From positions 1 through 52,857 of the forward strand of contig NZ_LFML01000148.1 of the NCBI RefSeq assembly GCF_001044425.1: a stretch of DNA of 52,857 bases, in the 5' to 3' direction. This stretch comes from Streptomyces roseus (lineage in GTDB: Bacteria; Actinomycetota; Actinomycetes; Streptomycetales; Streptomycetaceae). Both the position numbers and the translations under genes were made by a program. Shown here piece after piece: positions 1-8,923 of the stretch; position 1 is the first letter of the stretch; the number at the start of each line of letters is the position of its first letter. The notes under the pieces were generated by a model. It searched no databases, had not been told where the DNA came from, and saw nothing but the letters and a program-made list of their open reading frames with translations.

Positions 1-1
1 G

Positions 2-2578
2 GAGGCGCACCAGGAGGTGCTCCGGGCCCAGCGCGACCTGCGCGACCAGCTCGTGGCCCTGCTCTCCGCCGGCGAGGCCGCCCCGACGTCCCCGGCCTCC
101 CCGACGTCCCGCACGTCCCCGACCGCCCCTACCCCGGCGGCCTCCCCGGCGCCGCAGACCCCCCGCCCTCCCAAGCCCGAGGGCGTCGTCTGGGACGAGC
201 ACGACCTCCTGGAGTTCGCCACCGGAAAGATCGGCAACGTCTTCGGCCCGCGCTTCGCGGAGATCGACGGCCACCGCCGCCGCGTCCGCCTGCCCGCCCC
301 GCCCTACCACTTCGCGACCAGGGTGACCGCCCTGGAGGCCGAACCGGGCGAGTTCAAGCCCTCGTTCATCCGGACCGAGTACGACGTACCGGTCGACGCC
401 TGGTACGCGGTCGACGGGCAGGTCCCCCCGGCCGTCACCATCGAGGCCGGCCAGTGCGACCTGCTCCTGATCAGCTACCTCGGCGCCGACTTCACCAACC
501 GCGGCGACCGCGTCTACCGGCTGCTCGACAGCACCCTCAGCTTCGAGGGCGATCTGCCCCGCGTCGGCCAGACCCTGCGCTACGACATCTGGATCGACCA
601 GTTCGTGCGGCAGGGCGACACCCTCCTCTTCTTCTTCCACTACGACTGCTACGCCGACGGCGAGCTCATCCTCAAGCTCCACAACGCCTGCGCCGGCTTC
701 TTCACCGACGAGGAACTGGAGAGCTCCCTCGGCATCCTCCAGGCGAAGGTCCGCCCGCCGGTGGGCGACGGCACCTTCTCCGGCTCCAGCGCGTTCAAGC
801 CGCTGGCCCGCACCGACCGCACCTCGCTGAGTGCCGAGGACCTGGCACGGCTCGCCGAAGGGCGCATCCCCGAGGTGTTCGGCCCGGCGCACCGCCAGCC
901 CGCCGACTGCAACACCTCCCTGCGGCTCCCCACCGAGCGGCTGCGCATGGCCGACGAGATCACCCTCCTGGACCGCAAGGGCGGCCCCTCGGGGCTGGGA
1001 CGGATCGAGGCCGTCAAGCACCTCGTCCCGGACGGCTGGTACTTCACCAGCCACTTCCCGGACGACCCGGTCCTCGCGGGCTCGCTCGTCGCGGAGGGGG
1101 CCGTCCAGCTCCTGGAGGTGTACGCCCTCTCCCTCGGACTGCACCTGTCCTTCCCCGACGCCCGCTTCCAGCCCGTTCCCGGTCTCAAGACGGACGTCAA
1201 GGTCCGCGGCCAGATCACCCCCGACACCGAGAAGATCGAGTACCGCGTCGACATCACCTCGCTCACCCTGCTCCCCCGCCCGGCGATCACCGCCGACGTG
1301 ATCGTCCTGAGGGACGGCAAGGCGTCGATCGGCGTCACGGGCCTGGGCATCCGGCTGGTGGAGAAGCCGGGCACCCCCTACCGCCCGGAGTCCGGCGGCG
1401 AGGTGCCGCACTTCCTCGGCCGCCTGAGCCCGGCCACCGGCCGGCCGGCGCTGCTGAACGAGTTCCACATGGCGCACGCGGCCAAGGGGGACCTGGCCAC
1501 GGCGATGGGTCCCGAGTTCGAGGTCTACGCCGACAGCCGCGCCCCGTACATCCCCAACGGCGACTTCCTCTTCGTCGACCGCGTCATGGAACTGGAGGGC
1601 ACCCGCGGCGTCCTCAAGCGCGGGGCCGTGATGGTGACCGAGTACGACTCGCCGGACGACGCCTGGTACTACGACCACAACGGACACCCGTCCATGCCCA
1701 ACTGCGTGTACATGGAGTCGAGCCTCCAGGCGGCCATCCTGCTCGGCTACTACCTGGGCGCCACCCTGCCCTTCCCCGACGAGCAGTTCAGCATCCGCAA
1801 CCTCGACGGGCGCGCCACCCTCGTCAAGGACGTCGACTTGCGGGGCAAGACCATCCAGCACCGCTCGACCCTGCTCTCCAGCGACCAGATGCCGGGCTCC
1901 ATCCTCCAGAACTACCGCTACGAACTCTCCGCGGACGGCGAGGTCTTCTATACGGGCGAATCGCTCTTCGGGTACTTCAGCGCGAGGGCCCTGGAGAACC
2001 AGGTCGGCCTGGACAAGGGCAAGCACGTGCTGCCCTGGCTGGACCGGTCCTCTGCGCGCCCCGCGGACGTCCGCCGCGTCGACCTCGCCGGCTACCGCGC
2101 CGCCGAGGCCGCCCGGCAGGCCCCCCGCCTCGGCGCGGGCCACCTCGACCTGGTCGAGTGGATCGACGTCGTCCCCGCGGGCGGCGACCACGGCCGCGGG
2201 TACCTGCGCGGACACCGCTCCATCCGCCCCGACGACTGGTACTTCTCCTGCCACTTCCACCGCGACCCGGTGATGCCCGGCTCGCTCGGCGTGGAGGCGC
2301 TCCTCCAGGGCCTCCAGGTGTACGCCGTGGAGACCGGACTCACCGAAGGCCTGGTCAACCCGCGCTTCGCCCTCCTCTCCGGCACCGAGACGACCTGGTC
2401 GTACCGCGGCCAGATCCTGCGCGACGACGCGGACATGGAGTTCGACGTGCACATCAAGGACGTGGTCCGCGAGCCGGGCCGGATCCGGCTCCTCGGCGAC
2501 GCGAGCGTCTGGAAGTCCACCCTGCGGATCTACCAGCTGGGCGGCATCGGCATCGAGATCCACCACGACCAGGTCTGA
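2..2578 (+). CDS. PfaC-like PUFA-synthase subunit with two double-hotdog dehydratase domains (5' end outside window)
   Basis: The frame is open from the first base, and the residues before the first GTG (position 17) look like the coiled linker that follows ketosynthase/acyltransferase regions, so this is probably the C-terminal part of a larger synthase. Numbering from that GTG, an Ala/Pro/Ser/Thr-rich linker (about 19-56) precedes four hotdog units in the order A-B-A'-B' (about 60-235, 275-455, 480-660, 690-853). The B units carry the FabA-type active-site block with His: YFTSHFPDDPVLAG near 342-355 and YFSCHFHRDPVMPG near the C-terminus. The A units lack this His, as in the partner half of a double hotdog. 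FabA-like repeats of this kind are typical of PfaC in polyunsaturated fatty acid synthases and would dehydrate and isomerise ACP-bound 3-hydroxyacyl chains. PfaD follows 30 bp downstream. Confidence 0.85.
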   Translation, partial: EAHQEVLRAQRDLRDQLVALLSAGEAAPTSPASPTSRTSPTAPTPAASPAPQTPRPPKPEGVVWDEHDLLEFATGKIGNVFGPRFAEIDGHRRRVRLPAPPYHFATRVTALEAEPGEFKPSFIRTEYDVPVDAWYAVDGQVPPAVTIEAGQCDLLLISYLGADFTNRGDRVYRLLDSTLSFEGDLPRVGQTLRYDIWIDQFVRQGDTLLFFFHYDCYADGELILKLHNACAGFFTDEELESSLGILQAKVRPPVGDGTFSGSSAFKPLARTDRTSLSAEDLARLAEGRIPEVFGPAHRQPADCNTSLRLPTERLRMADEITLLDRKGGPSGLGRIEAVKHLVPDGWYFTSHFPDDPVLAGSLVAEGAVQLLEVYALSLGLHLSFPDARFQPVPGLKTDVKVRGQITPDTEKIEYRVDITSLTLLPRPAITADVIVLRDGKASIGVTGLGIRLVEKPGTPYRPESGGEVPHFLGRLSPATGRPALLNEFHMAHAAKGDLATAMGPEFEVYADSRAPYIPNGDFLFVDRVMELEGTRGVLKRGAVMVTEYDSPDDAWYYDHNGHPSMPNCVYMESSLQAAILLGYYLGATLPFPDEQFSIRNLDGRATLVKDVDLRGKTIQHRSTLLSSDQMPGSILQNYRYELSADGEVFYTGESLFGYFSARALENQVGLDKGKHVLPWLDRSSARPADVRRVDLAGYRAAEAARQAPRLGAGHLDLVEWIDVVPAGGDHGRGYLRGHRSIRPDDWYFSCHFHRDPVMPGSLGVEALLQGLQVYAVETGLTEGLVNPRFALLSGTETTWSYRGQILRDDADMEFDVHIKDVVREPGRIRLLGDASVWKSTLRIYQLGGIGIEIHHDQV

Positions 2579-2608
2579 TCCCCGCGCACGACCGACAGGA
2601 GACGCAGC

Positions 2609-4231
2609 ATGACCAGCGATCAGTACCGCCCGAGGTGGACCGGGCCGCAAGAGCCGGCCGTCGGCGACACCGGGGTCTACGAAACCCTGATGCGCCTCGG
2701 CGAGCCCGTCCACATCGTGCGGGGACCGTACGGGCTGGGTGCGGCCGCCGGCGGGCAGGTCACCGCCGACGGCGCCCACGAGATCGTCGCCGCCGTACCG
2801 CCGCTCGGCCCCGAACGGCTCGGCAGCGCCGCCTTCCTCGCCGCGCACGGCATCCGCCAGGCCTACATGAGCGGTGCGATGGCCAACGGCATCGCCTCCG
2901 CCGACATGGTCGTCGCCATGGCCCGGGCCGGCTTCCTCGGCTCGTACGGGGCTGCCGGGCTGCTCCCCGAGGCGGTGGAGAAGGCCCTGATCCGCTTCCG
3001 CGACGAGATCCCCGGCCTCGGCTACGCCTGCAACCTGATCCACAGTCCGAGCGAGGACCGCCTGGAGCGCTCCGCCGTCGAGCTCTTCCTCGCGTACGGC
3101 GTGCCCTGCGTGGAGGCGTCCGCCTTCCTCAAGCTCACCCCCCACCTGGTCCGCTACCGGCTGGCCGGCCTGCGCGCGGGAGGCCCGCACGGGGTCATCG
3201 CCGCCCACCGGGTCATCGCCAAGATCTCCCGTACCGAGACGGCCGAACTCTTCATGCGCCCCGCGCCGGAGGCCATGGTGCGCCGGCTCCTCGCGGACGG
3301 CCTCATCACCGAGGAGCAGGCCCGGCTCGCCCCGCGGGTCCCCCTCGCCGACGACATCACGGTGGAGGCGGACTCGGGAGGACACACCGACCGCCGGCCG
3401 CTCCCCGCCCTGCTCCCGGTGATCATGCGGCAGCGCGACGCGATCATGCAGGAGGCCGGCTACCCCGAGCGCATCCGGGTCGGCGCCGCCGGCGGCATCG
3501 GGACCCCGGACGCGGCCGCCGCCGCCTTCGCGATGGGCGCCGACTACATCGTCACCGGCTCCGTCAACCAGTCGTGCCTCGAAGCCGGCACCTCCGCGCA
3601 GGTCAAGCAGATGCTCGCCCAGGCCGGCATCGCCGACTTCGAGATGGCCCCGGCGGCCGACATGTTCGAGATGGGCGTCGAGCTCCAGGTCCTCAAGCGC
3701 GGCACGTTCTTCCCCATGCGGGCCAAGCAGCTCCACGAGCTCTACCGCACGTACGACGGCATCGAGGAGATCCCCGCCGAGCTGCGCGAGCGGGTGGAGA
3801 AGCAGATCTTCCGCAGGCCCCTGGAGAGCGTGTGGGAGGAGACGGCCGAGTACTTCCGGCGCCGCGACCCCGACCAGCTCGTCCGGGCGGAAGGGCACCC
3901 CAGGCGGCGGGCTGCGCTCGTCTTCCGCTGGTACCTGGGAATGGCCTCGCGCTGGGCGAAGACCGGTGAGGCCGACCGCGCCGTCGACTACCAGATCTGG
4001 TGCGGACCGGCGATGGGCAGCTTCAACGCGTGGGTCCGCGGGACGTACCTGGCCGCGCCCGAGCACCGCCGGGTCGCGGACGTGGCCCGGCAGATCATGA
4101 CCGGTGCGGCGTTCCACCAGCGGCTCGCCATGCTGCGGGCCGCCGGCGTCGCCTTCCCCGCGGGCATCACCACCCGGCCGTCCCCGGAGGACACCGCCTC
4201 CTTCGACCGCGCCGTCGGGGTGGGACGGTGA
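2609..4231 (+). CDS. pfaD: PfaD-family enoyl reductase (FMN, nitronate-monooxygenase-like fold)
   Basis: This 540-residue protein has the length and composition of PfaD, the stand-alone enoyl reductase of PUFA synthases and some trans-acting PKS systems. Visible features are the N-terminal section containing GPYGLGAAAGG, a TIM-barrel start with YMSGAMANGIASADMV, the glycine-rich flavin-phosphate region GAAGGIGTPDAAAAAFAMGA followed by TGSVNQ, and the PfaD C-terminal tail with WCGPAMGSFNAWV. It would reduce selected enoyl-ACP intermediates with NAD(P)H. AGGAGA lies just ahead of the ATG. It sits directly after the dehydratase subunit and its stop codon overlaps the next gene, so the genes form one operon. 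The PfaD assignment is firm; the actual chain made is not deducible here. Confidence 0.92.
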   Translation: MTSDQYRPRWTGPQEPAVGDTGVYETLMRLGEPVHIVRGPYGLGAAAGGQVTADGAHEIVAAVPPLGPERLGSAAFLAAHGIRQAYMSGAMANGIASADMVVAMARAGFLGSYGAAGLLPEAVEKALIRFRDEIPGLGYACNLIHSPSEDRLERSAVELFLAYGVPCVEASAFLKLTPHLVRYRLAGLRAGGPHGVIAAHRVIAKISRTETAELFMRPAPEAMVRRLLADGLITEEQARLAPRVPLADDITVEADSGGHTDRRPLPALLPVIMRQRDAIMQEAGYPERIRVGAAGGIGTPDAAAAAFAMGADYIVTGSVNQSCLEAGTSAQVKQMLAQAGIADFEMAPAADMFEMGVELQVLKRGTFFPMRAKQLHELYRTYDGIEEIPAELRERVEKQIFRRPLESVWEETAEYFRRRDPDQLVRAEGHPRRRAALVFRWYLGMASRWAKTGEADRAVDYQIWCGPAMGSFNAWVRGTYLAAPEHRRVADVARQIMTGAAFHQRLAMLRAAGVAFPAGITTRPSPEDTASFDRAVGVGR

Positions 4232-6192
4232 CGGTCGCGAGCCCGCCCGCCGCCGGCCGCGCCCGCGTGCCCGGCGCGGCCCCCACCGCCCCGGCGCGGC
4301 CGCACGCCGAAGCCGAGCGCCTGGACGGCCGGCTCGGCGACCCCTGGTCGCCGCAGAACCCCTTCGGCTTCGCCGCGGGCGCGGCCCGGGACGCCGGGGG
4401 AGAGTACCCCCGGCAGGCCGAGGCGCTGCTGCGCGCGGAGGGCTTCCACCTGTGCCACCTTCCCGCCTCGCTCGGCGGGAACCTGCGCTCCTTCGAGGAC
4501 GCGCAGGTCCTGGTCCGCGTCTGCGCCCGCCGCGACGTCAACGTCATGCCCGCCACCATGTTCAGCATCTCGGCCCTCATGACCGTGCTCGCCGCCGGGA
4601 CGCCCGACCAGCACCGGCTGGTCGCCGACTGGCTGCGCGAGGGCCGCACCATCGCCTTCGGGCTCTCCGAGGAGCAGGCCGGCAGCGACGTGCTCGCCAA
4701 CACCTGCCGGCTGACCGGCGAGGGGACCCTGCACGGCACGAAATGGCTCGTGGGGCGGGCGAACACCGCCGACGCCGCCGTGATCGTGGCCCGTACCTCG
4801 GAGCGCGGCGCCGGCGCGTTCACGGCCGTGCTGCTCGGACCCGAGGAGCTCGCCGACCCCCGCGTGCACAGGGCGGCGCCGCAGCCCACCACCGGTATGC
4901 GCGGCATCGACTTCGCGGACCTGGAGTTCGACGGGCTCGCCGTGGCGCCGCACGCGGTCGTCGGGGAGGTCGGCAGCGGTCTGGAGGGCGCGCTGCGCGC
5001 CCAGCAGATCGTCCGGCTGATGAGCACGGCCGGCTGTCTGGCCACCGCCGACACGGCGCTGCGCACGGCGCTGCGGTTCGCCCGCGGGCACCGTACGGGC
5101 GGCGTGCCGGTCGCGGACACGCCGTACGGATCGCGCGAACTCGCCCTGGCCGCCGCCGAACTGATCGCGACCGATCTCGCGGTGCTGGTCGCCGCCCGCC
5201 AGGTGCACCTCGCACCCGGCGCGTTCGGTCTGGCCTCCTCGGTCGTCAAGCACGTCGCCACGCGCCTGACCGCCTCCTGCGCCGGCCGCGCACGCGCCGT
5301 GGTCGGCGCCCGGTCGGTCCTGCGGGACGGTCCTGGCGGGGTGCTCGACAAGGCGGTACGGGACAACGCGATGGTCGCGGTCATCGACACGAGCGTGCTC
5401 GGCAACCTGCGCGCCCTGGCGATGCACCTCCCCTCGTACGCGCCGGTGTTCGCGGACGCCGCGGGGGCCGGGGGCGCGGCCGACCCGGGGCGCGAACAGC
5501 GGCTGCGCGCCCTGTTCGCCCTGGGCGACCGGGCATCGCTGCCCGAGCTGCGGGCCGCCGGCCTCGACCTCGGGGTACGGCCCAAGGACGACGTCCTGCT
5601 CGGATTCGCCGCGCACGCGGACGCGATCGCCGCCGAACTGCTCGGCCGGGGCGACGCCCGGGCCGCGGAGCTGGTCGCCGGGGTACGGGCCGCACTGGCC
5701 GCCGTCACCGGGAGCGCCGCCGAAGCGCAGCGGGACCGCGCCCGCTCGGCGAAGGCCTCCCCGGAGCCGCTGGACCTCGCCGACCGCCTGTGCCTGCTCC
5801 ACGCGGCCGCCTCCGCGGCCCTGCTGTGGTGGTACCACCGCGACGGGCGCGGGCTCTACGCCGCGGCCCCCGGCGACACCGGGTGGCTCACCGCGGTCCT
5901 CGCCCTGCTCTCGGCCCTCGCCGACGGGCGGGACCCGCGCACCGCGGCAGGCCGGGACCTCGCCCCGGCCGGCCGGCTGGCCGCCGACCTCGACGGGGCG
6001 GGGTTGCTGTTCACCGCCCTCCCGGTCCGGCTGAGCGACTCCCTCCCGCAGGACGGGAACGACGAGAACTCCACGCACGACGAGAACTCCACGCACCACG
6101 AGAACTCCGCGCACGACGAGAACTCCCCGAACGACGCGGAGAACGAGAACACCCCGACGGACGACAGGAACGAGGAGGCCGACCCGCGATGA
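4228..6192 (+). CDS. Atypical acyl-CoA dehydrogenase homologue 1 (Asp at catalytic position, Asn-rich tail)
   Basis: The GTG start overlaps the pfaD stop (GTGA), which implies translational coupling; the longer upstream frame has no such support. The 654-residue protein contains the acyl-CoA dehydrogenase middle-domain signature FGLSEEQAGSD (about 145-154) and the C-terminal helical domain. The segment KAVRDNAMVAVIDTS aligns with the family block that normally holds the catalytic Glu of YEGT, and it has Asp387 at that position. The protein is longer than common family members because of a C-terminal extension ending in a repetitive Asp/Glu/Asn/Ser/Thr/His tail. With its neighbour it may form a heteromer that desaturates or otherwise acts on the PUFA-type acyl chain, perhaps on ACP. 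Substrate and activity are inference. Confidence 0.85.
   Translation: MTVASPPAAGRARVPGAAPTAPARPHAEAERLDGRLGDPWSPQNPFGFAAGAARDAGGEYPRQAEALLRAEGFHLCHLPASLGGNLRSFEDAQVLVRVCARRDVNVMPATMFSISALMTVLAAGTPDQHRLVADWLREGRTIAFGLSEEQAGSDVLANTCRLTGEGTLHGTKWLVGRANTADAAVIVARTSERGAGAFTAVLLGPEELADPRVHRAAPQPTTGMRGIDFADLEFDGLAVAPHAVVGEVGSGLEGALRAQQIVRLMSTAGCLATADTALRTALRFARGHRTGGVPVADTPYGSRELALAAAELIATDLAVLVAARQVHLAPGAFGLASSVVKHVATRLTASCAGRARAVVGARSVLRDGPGGVLDKAVRDNAMVAVIDTSVLGNLRALAMHLPSYAPVFADAAGAGGAADPGREQRLRALFALGDRASLPELRAAGLDLGVRPKDDVLLGFAAHADAIAAELLGRGDARAAELVAGVRAALAAVTGSAAEAQRDRARSAKASPEPLDLADRLCLLHAAASAALLWWYHRDGRGLYAAAPGDTGWLTAVLALLSALADGRDPRTAAGRDLAPAGRLAADLDGAGLLFTALPVRLSDSLPQDGNDENSTHDENSTHHENSAHDENSPNDAENENTPTDDRNEEADPR
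6061..6132 (+). repeat. Four 18-bp tandem repeats encoding DENSTH-type hexapeptides
   Basis: Four consecutive 18-bp units (6061-6078, 6079-6096, 6097-6114, 6115-6132) encode DENSTH, DENSTH, HENSAH and DENSPN near the end of the first acyl-CoA dehydrogenase. The first two units are identical at DNA level; the others differ by a few bases. They form a hydrophilic, probably disordered tail just before the overlap with the next gene. Copy number is likely to vary by slippage. Confidence 0.9.
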
Positions 6193-7946
6193 CCGACCTG
6201 CCGGCCCTCATGGCCGATCTGGAGCGCCACCTGGGCGACCCGTTCGCCCAGGACGGCCCCATGCCCTTCAGCCGCGTCCTCGACATGGACGAACGGGAGG
6301 AGTACCCGCACGAGTTCGTCGACCTGCTCGCCTCCTGGGGTCTGTACGACTGGATCATCCCCGTCGAGGCGGGCGGCCGGGCCGTCCACGTCGAGGACGG
6401 CTTCAACCTCTACCGGCTCGTCGCGCGCCGCGACCCGACCACCGCGACCGCGATGGTCATCACCACCCTCAGCTACATGTCGGTGTGGACCGCGGGCACC
6501 CCCGAGCAGCGCCGCCACTTCGCCGACGTCATCAGGAGCGGCCGCAAGCTGGCCTGGGGGCTGTCCGAACGCAGGCACGGCAGCGACGTCCTCGCCAACG
6601 AGACCGCCGCCCGCCGCACCGAGGGCGGCTGGCTGCTCGACGGCGAGAAGTGGACGATCGGCAACGCCACCGTCGCCGACGTGGTGATGGTCTTCGCCCG
6701 CACCTCCGACAAGGGCGGCCCCGGCGGGTACACGGTGTTCGCCGTCGAGAAGGGAACGCTCGCACCTGGCTCGTGCGAGCACCTGCCGCACGACCCGCTG
6801 CACGGCCTGCGCGGCCTGGACATGAGCGGCGTACGGCTGCGCGACTGCTTCGTACCGGACTCCGCGGTCGTCGGGCGGGTCGGCCAGGGCCTGGAGGTGG
6901 CGCTCAAGAGCAGCCAGCTCGCCCGGGTGGCGATCACGAGCATCGCCATGAGCTGCACGGACACCGCACTGCGCACCACCCTCGACTTCGCGACCCGGCG
7001 CATGATCTTCGGTGGGCCCGTGTCCGAGGTGCCGTACTCGCGGCGCCGGCTGGTCGAGAGCTACGCGGACCTGCTGGTCGCCGACGCGCTGACCACCGGC
7101 GCCGTGCGCAGCCTCCAGCTCGCGCCGGAGCAGGCGAGCATCTGGTCGTCGGTCGTGAAGTACTTCGTCCCCACCCTGCTCCAGGAGACGCTCGCACGGC
7201 TCGCGACGGTGCTCGGCGCCCGCCACTACCTGCGCACCCACCCCCGCTACGGCATCTTCCAGAAGGCGGTCCGGGACTTCGCGATCGCCGACTTCGCCGA
7301 CGGGAACACCGTGGTGAACCTCAAGAACATCGCCCTCCAACTGGGGAACCTGGTGGCCACCGCCGTCGAGCAGGACCCGGTGAAGGTGGCGGCAGCGGTG
7401 GAGCGGACCGCCGCGCTCTTCGACCCCGCCCACCCCATGGAGCCCTACCGGCCCGCCGACCAGCAGTTGTTCAGCCGGGGCGTGGACGACCCGGTCCTCG
7501 CCCTGCGCTCCGCGGTCGACGCACTGCACCGGGCCGCGGCCGAGGCCCGGGGACGCGACGCCGCGTGCCTGGCCGCGGCGGCGGAGACCGCCGGCGAGAT
7601 CGCCGGCCAACTCGACCGCATCGCCGAGGAGCACCGCAAACTCTTCTCCGACCTCGGCAAGGAGGCCGGTCAGTCCGCCGAGCTGTACGACCTGGCCGAG
7701 CAGTACACCTTCGTCTCGGCCGCGGCCGCCCTCGTCCACCTTCACCTGCACGGCCGCGAAGCCGTGGATCCGGCCCTGCGCTCGCCCGCCGTGCTCCTGG
7801 TCTGCCTGGAGCGGATGCTGAGGCGGTTCCACCCCACCCGGCGGGTGGCCGGCCCGCAGGAGGTCGCCGAGGTCGCCGAGGCGCTGTACCGCGCGCACAG
7901 CGAGGGCCGGCTCTTCTCGTTCCGGTCCTTCCCCGTCAACCGGTAG
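6189..7946 (+). CDS. Atypical acyl-CoA dehydrogenase homologue 2 (Asp371 at catalytic position)
   Basis: The ATG overlaps the previous stop (ATGA), so this gene is coupled to its paralogue. The 585-residue protein shows the family signature WGLSERRHGSD (about 123-133), the flavin/substrate segment DGEKWTIGNATVAD, and a C-terminal domain. In RDFAIADFADGNTVV, Asp371 replaces the Glu of the canonical YEGT motif; both twins share this change. A C-terminal helical extension of more than 150 residues, absent from ordinary acyl-CoA dehydrogenases, is also shared. The pair therefore looks like a specialised two-component flavoenzyme. A role in desaturating the assembled acyl chain is inferred only from its location between pfaD and the phosphopantetheinyl transferase gene. 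Confidence 0.86.
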   Translation: MTDLPALMADLERHLGDPFAQDGPMPFSRVLDMDEREEYPHEFVDLLASWGLYDWIIPVEAGGRAVHVEDGFNLYRLVARRDPTTATAMVITTLSYMSVWTAGTPEQRRHFADVIRSGRKLAWGLSERRHGSDVLANETAARRTEGGWLLDGEKWTIGNATVADVVMVFARTSDKGGPGGYTVFAVEKGTLAPGSCEHLPHDPLHGLRGLDMSGVRLRDCFVPDSAVVGRVGQGLEVALKSSQLARVAITSIAMSCTDTALRTTLDFATRRMIFGGPVSEVPYSRRRLVESYADLLVADALTTGAVRSLQLAPEQASIWSSVVKYFVPTLLQETLARLATVLGARHYLRTHPRYGIFQKAVRDFAIADFADGNTVVNLKNIALQLGNLVATAVEQDPVKVAAAVERTAALFDPAHPMEPYRPADQQLFSRGVDDPVLALRSAVDALHRAAAEARGRDAACLAAAAETAGEIAGQLDRIAEEHRKLFSDLGKEAGQSAELYDLAEQYTFVSAAAALVHLHLHGREAVDPALRSPAVLLVCLERMLRRFHPTRRVAGPQEVAEVAEALYRAHSEGRLFSFRSFPVNR

Positions 7947-7968
7947 CTCCAGGAAGGAGGCACCTCCC

Positions 7969-8739
7969 ATGGACGGCACCGCTCCGTTCGCCGACCCGCT
8001 CGCCGACACGGCCGAGGTCTGGCTGCTCGCCGAGGAGGACGTCGACCGTTTCGCCGAGGCGACGGGCGGTGTCGAACTGCTGACGGACGAGGAGCGGGCC
8101 CGGCACGACCGGCTCCTGTTCCCCGCCGCCCGCAGGCGCTTCCTCGGCGCCCGGCTGCTCTCCCGGCAGGTCCTGTCCCGCTACGCCGACGTACCGCCCG
8201 ACTCCTGGCGGTTCCGGGCCGGCATGTACGGCCGCCCCGAGGTCGAGGGGTGCGCCTGGGGACTCGACTTCAACATCACCCACACCAACGGCCTCATCGC
8301 CGCCATCGTGGTCCGCGGGCGGACGGCGGGGGTGGACGCCGAGGCCACCCCCGCCAACCCCGAGGCGATGCAGTTCGCCCCCAAGGTGTTCACCCCGCTG
8401 GAGAACGAGGTGCTGCGCCGCAACCGGGAGGACCAGCGCGGACACGCCTTCGCCGACTCGTGGGTGGCCAAGGAGGCGTACACGAAGGCCACCGGCATGG
8501 GCATGTGCCGGGGCTTCGACGCCTTCTCCGTACACCGGCTGCGCGACGGGGGCCTCGCCGTCGTCGACGAGGACATCCCCGAGACCGAACGGGACCTGTG
8601 GCAGGTACAGGTCCTCCAGGTGTGGGACCGCTTCGCGCTCGGCGTGGCCATCCGGGCCGACCGCGGCGACCGGGGCCCGCTGCCGGTCCGACTGCGCTCG
8701 GCCATCCCCGACCTCCTGCCGGCCGCGGCCCGCCCCTGA
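7969..8739 (+). CDS. Sfp-type 4'-phosphopantetheinyl transferase
   Basis: The enzyme transfers phosphopantetheine from CoA to a conserved Ser of carrier proteins, here presumably the ACP domains of the PUFA-like synthase and the free ACP encoded at 9631. The 256-residue length fits the Sfp class. The Mg-binding motif appears as GVDAE (Asp123, Glu125) and the second motif as DSWVAKEAYTKATGMG with Trp165, Lys168, Glu169 and Lys173. AAGGAGG lies ahead of the ATG, 22 bp after the previous stop. PUFA synthases usually have a dedicated transferase of this type (PfaE), so the location is consistent with that role. Confidence 0.93.
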   Translation: MDGTAPFADPLADTAEVWLLAEEDVDRFAEATGGVELLTDEERARHDRLLFPAARRRFLGARLLSRQVLSRYADVPPDSWRFRAGMYGRPEVEGCAWGLDFNITHTNGLIAAIVVRGRTAGVDAEATPANPEAMQFAPKVFTPLENEVLRRNREDQRGHAFADSWVAKEAYTKATGMGMCRGFDAFSVHRLRDGGLAVVDEDIPETERDLWQVQVLQVWDRFALGVAIRADRGDRGPLPVRLRSAIPDLLPAAARP

Positions 8740-8923
8740 CCGGCCGCGGCCGTCACCCCCGACCGGCCGCGGCGGCACACCGGACCGGCGCTGTCCACCA
8801 GTGGCCGGTCCGCTAGCTGACAGCCGGTCCCGCTTGCCGCTGCCGAAGCCGGCGGCTTCCATGGAAATCGCCGCTTCGGAACACATCCCGGTATCCCGCA
8901 CAGCCCACCCCGGAGGAATTCTC

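Noticed and set aside
454..3969. A 1171-codon open frame over the PfaC-like and PfaD genes
   Set aside because: It is an Arg/Pro-rich out-of-frame shadow caused by high GC; the two overlapping frames encode recognisable enzymes with ribosome sites.
3988..6114. A 708-codon minus-strand frame opposite the first acyl-CoA dehydrogenase
   Set aside because: Low-complexity Gly/Arg/Val translation typical of antisense frames; no motif and the sense gene is firm.
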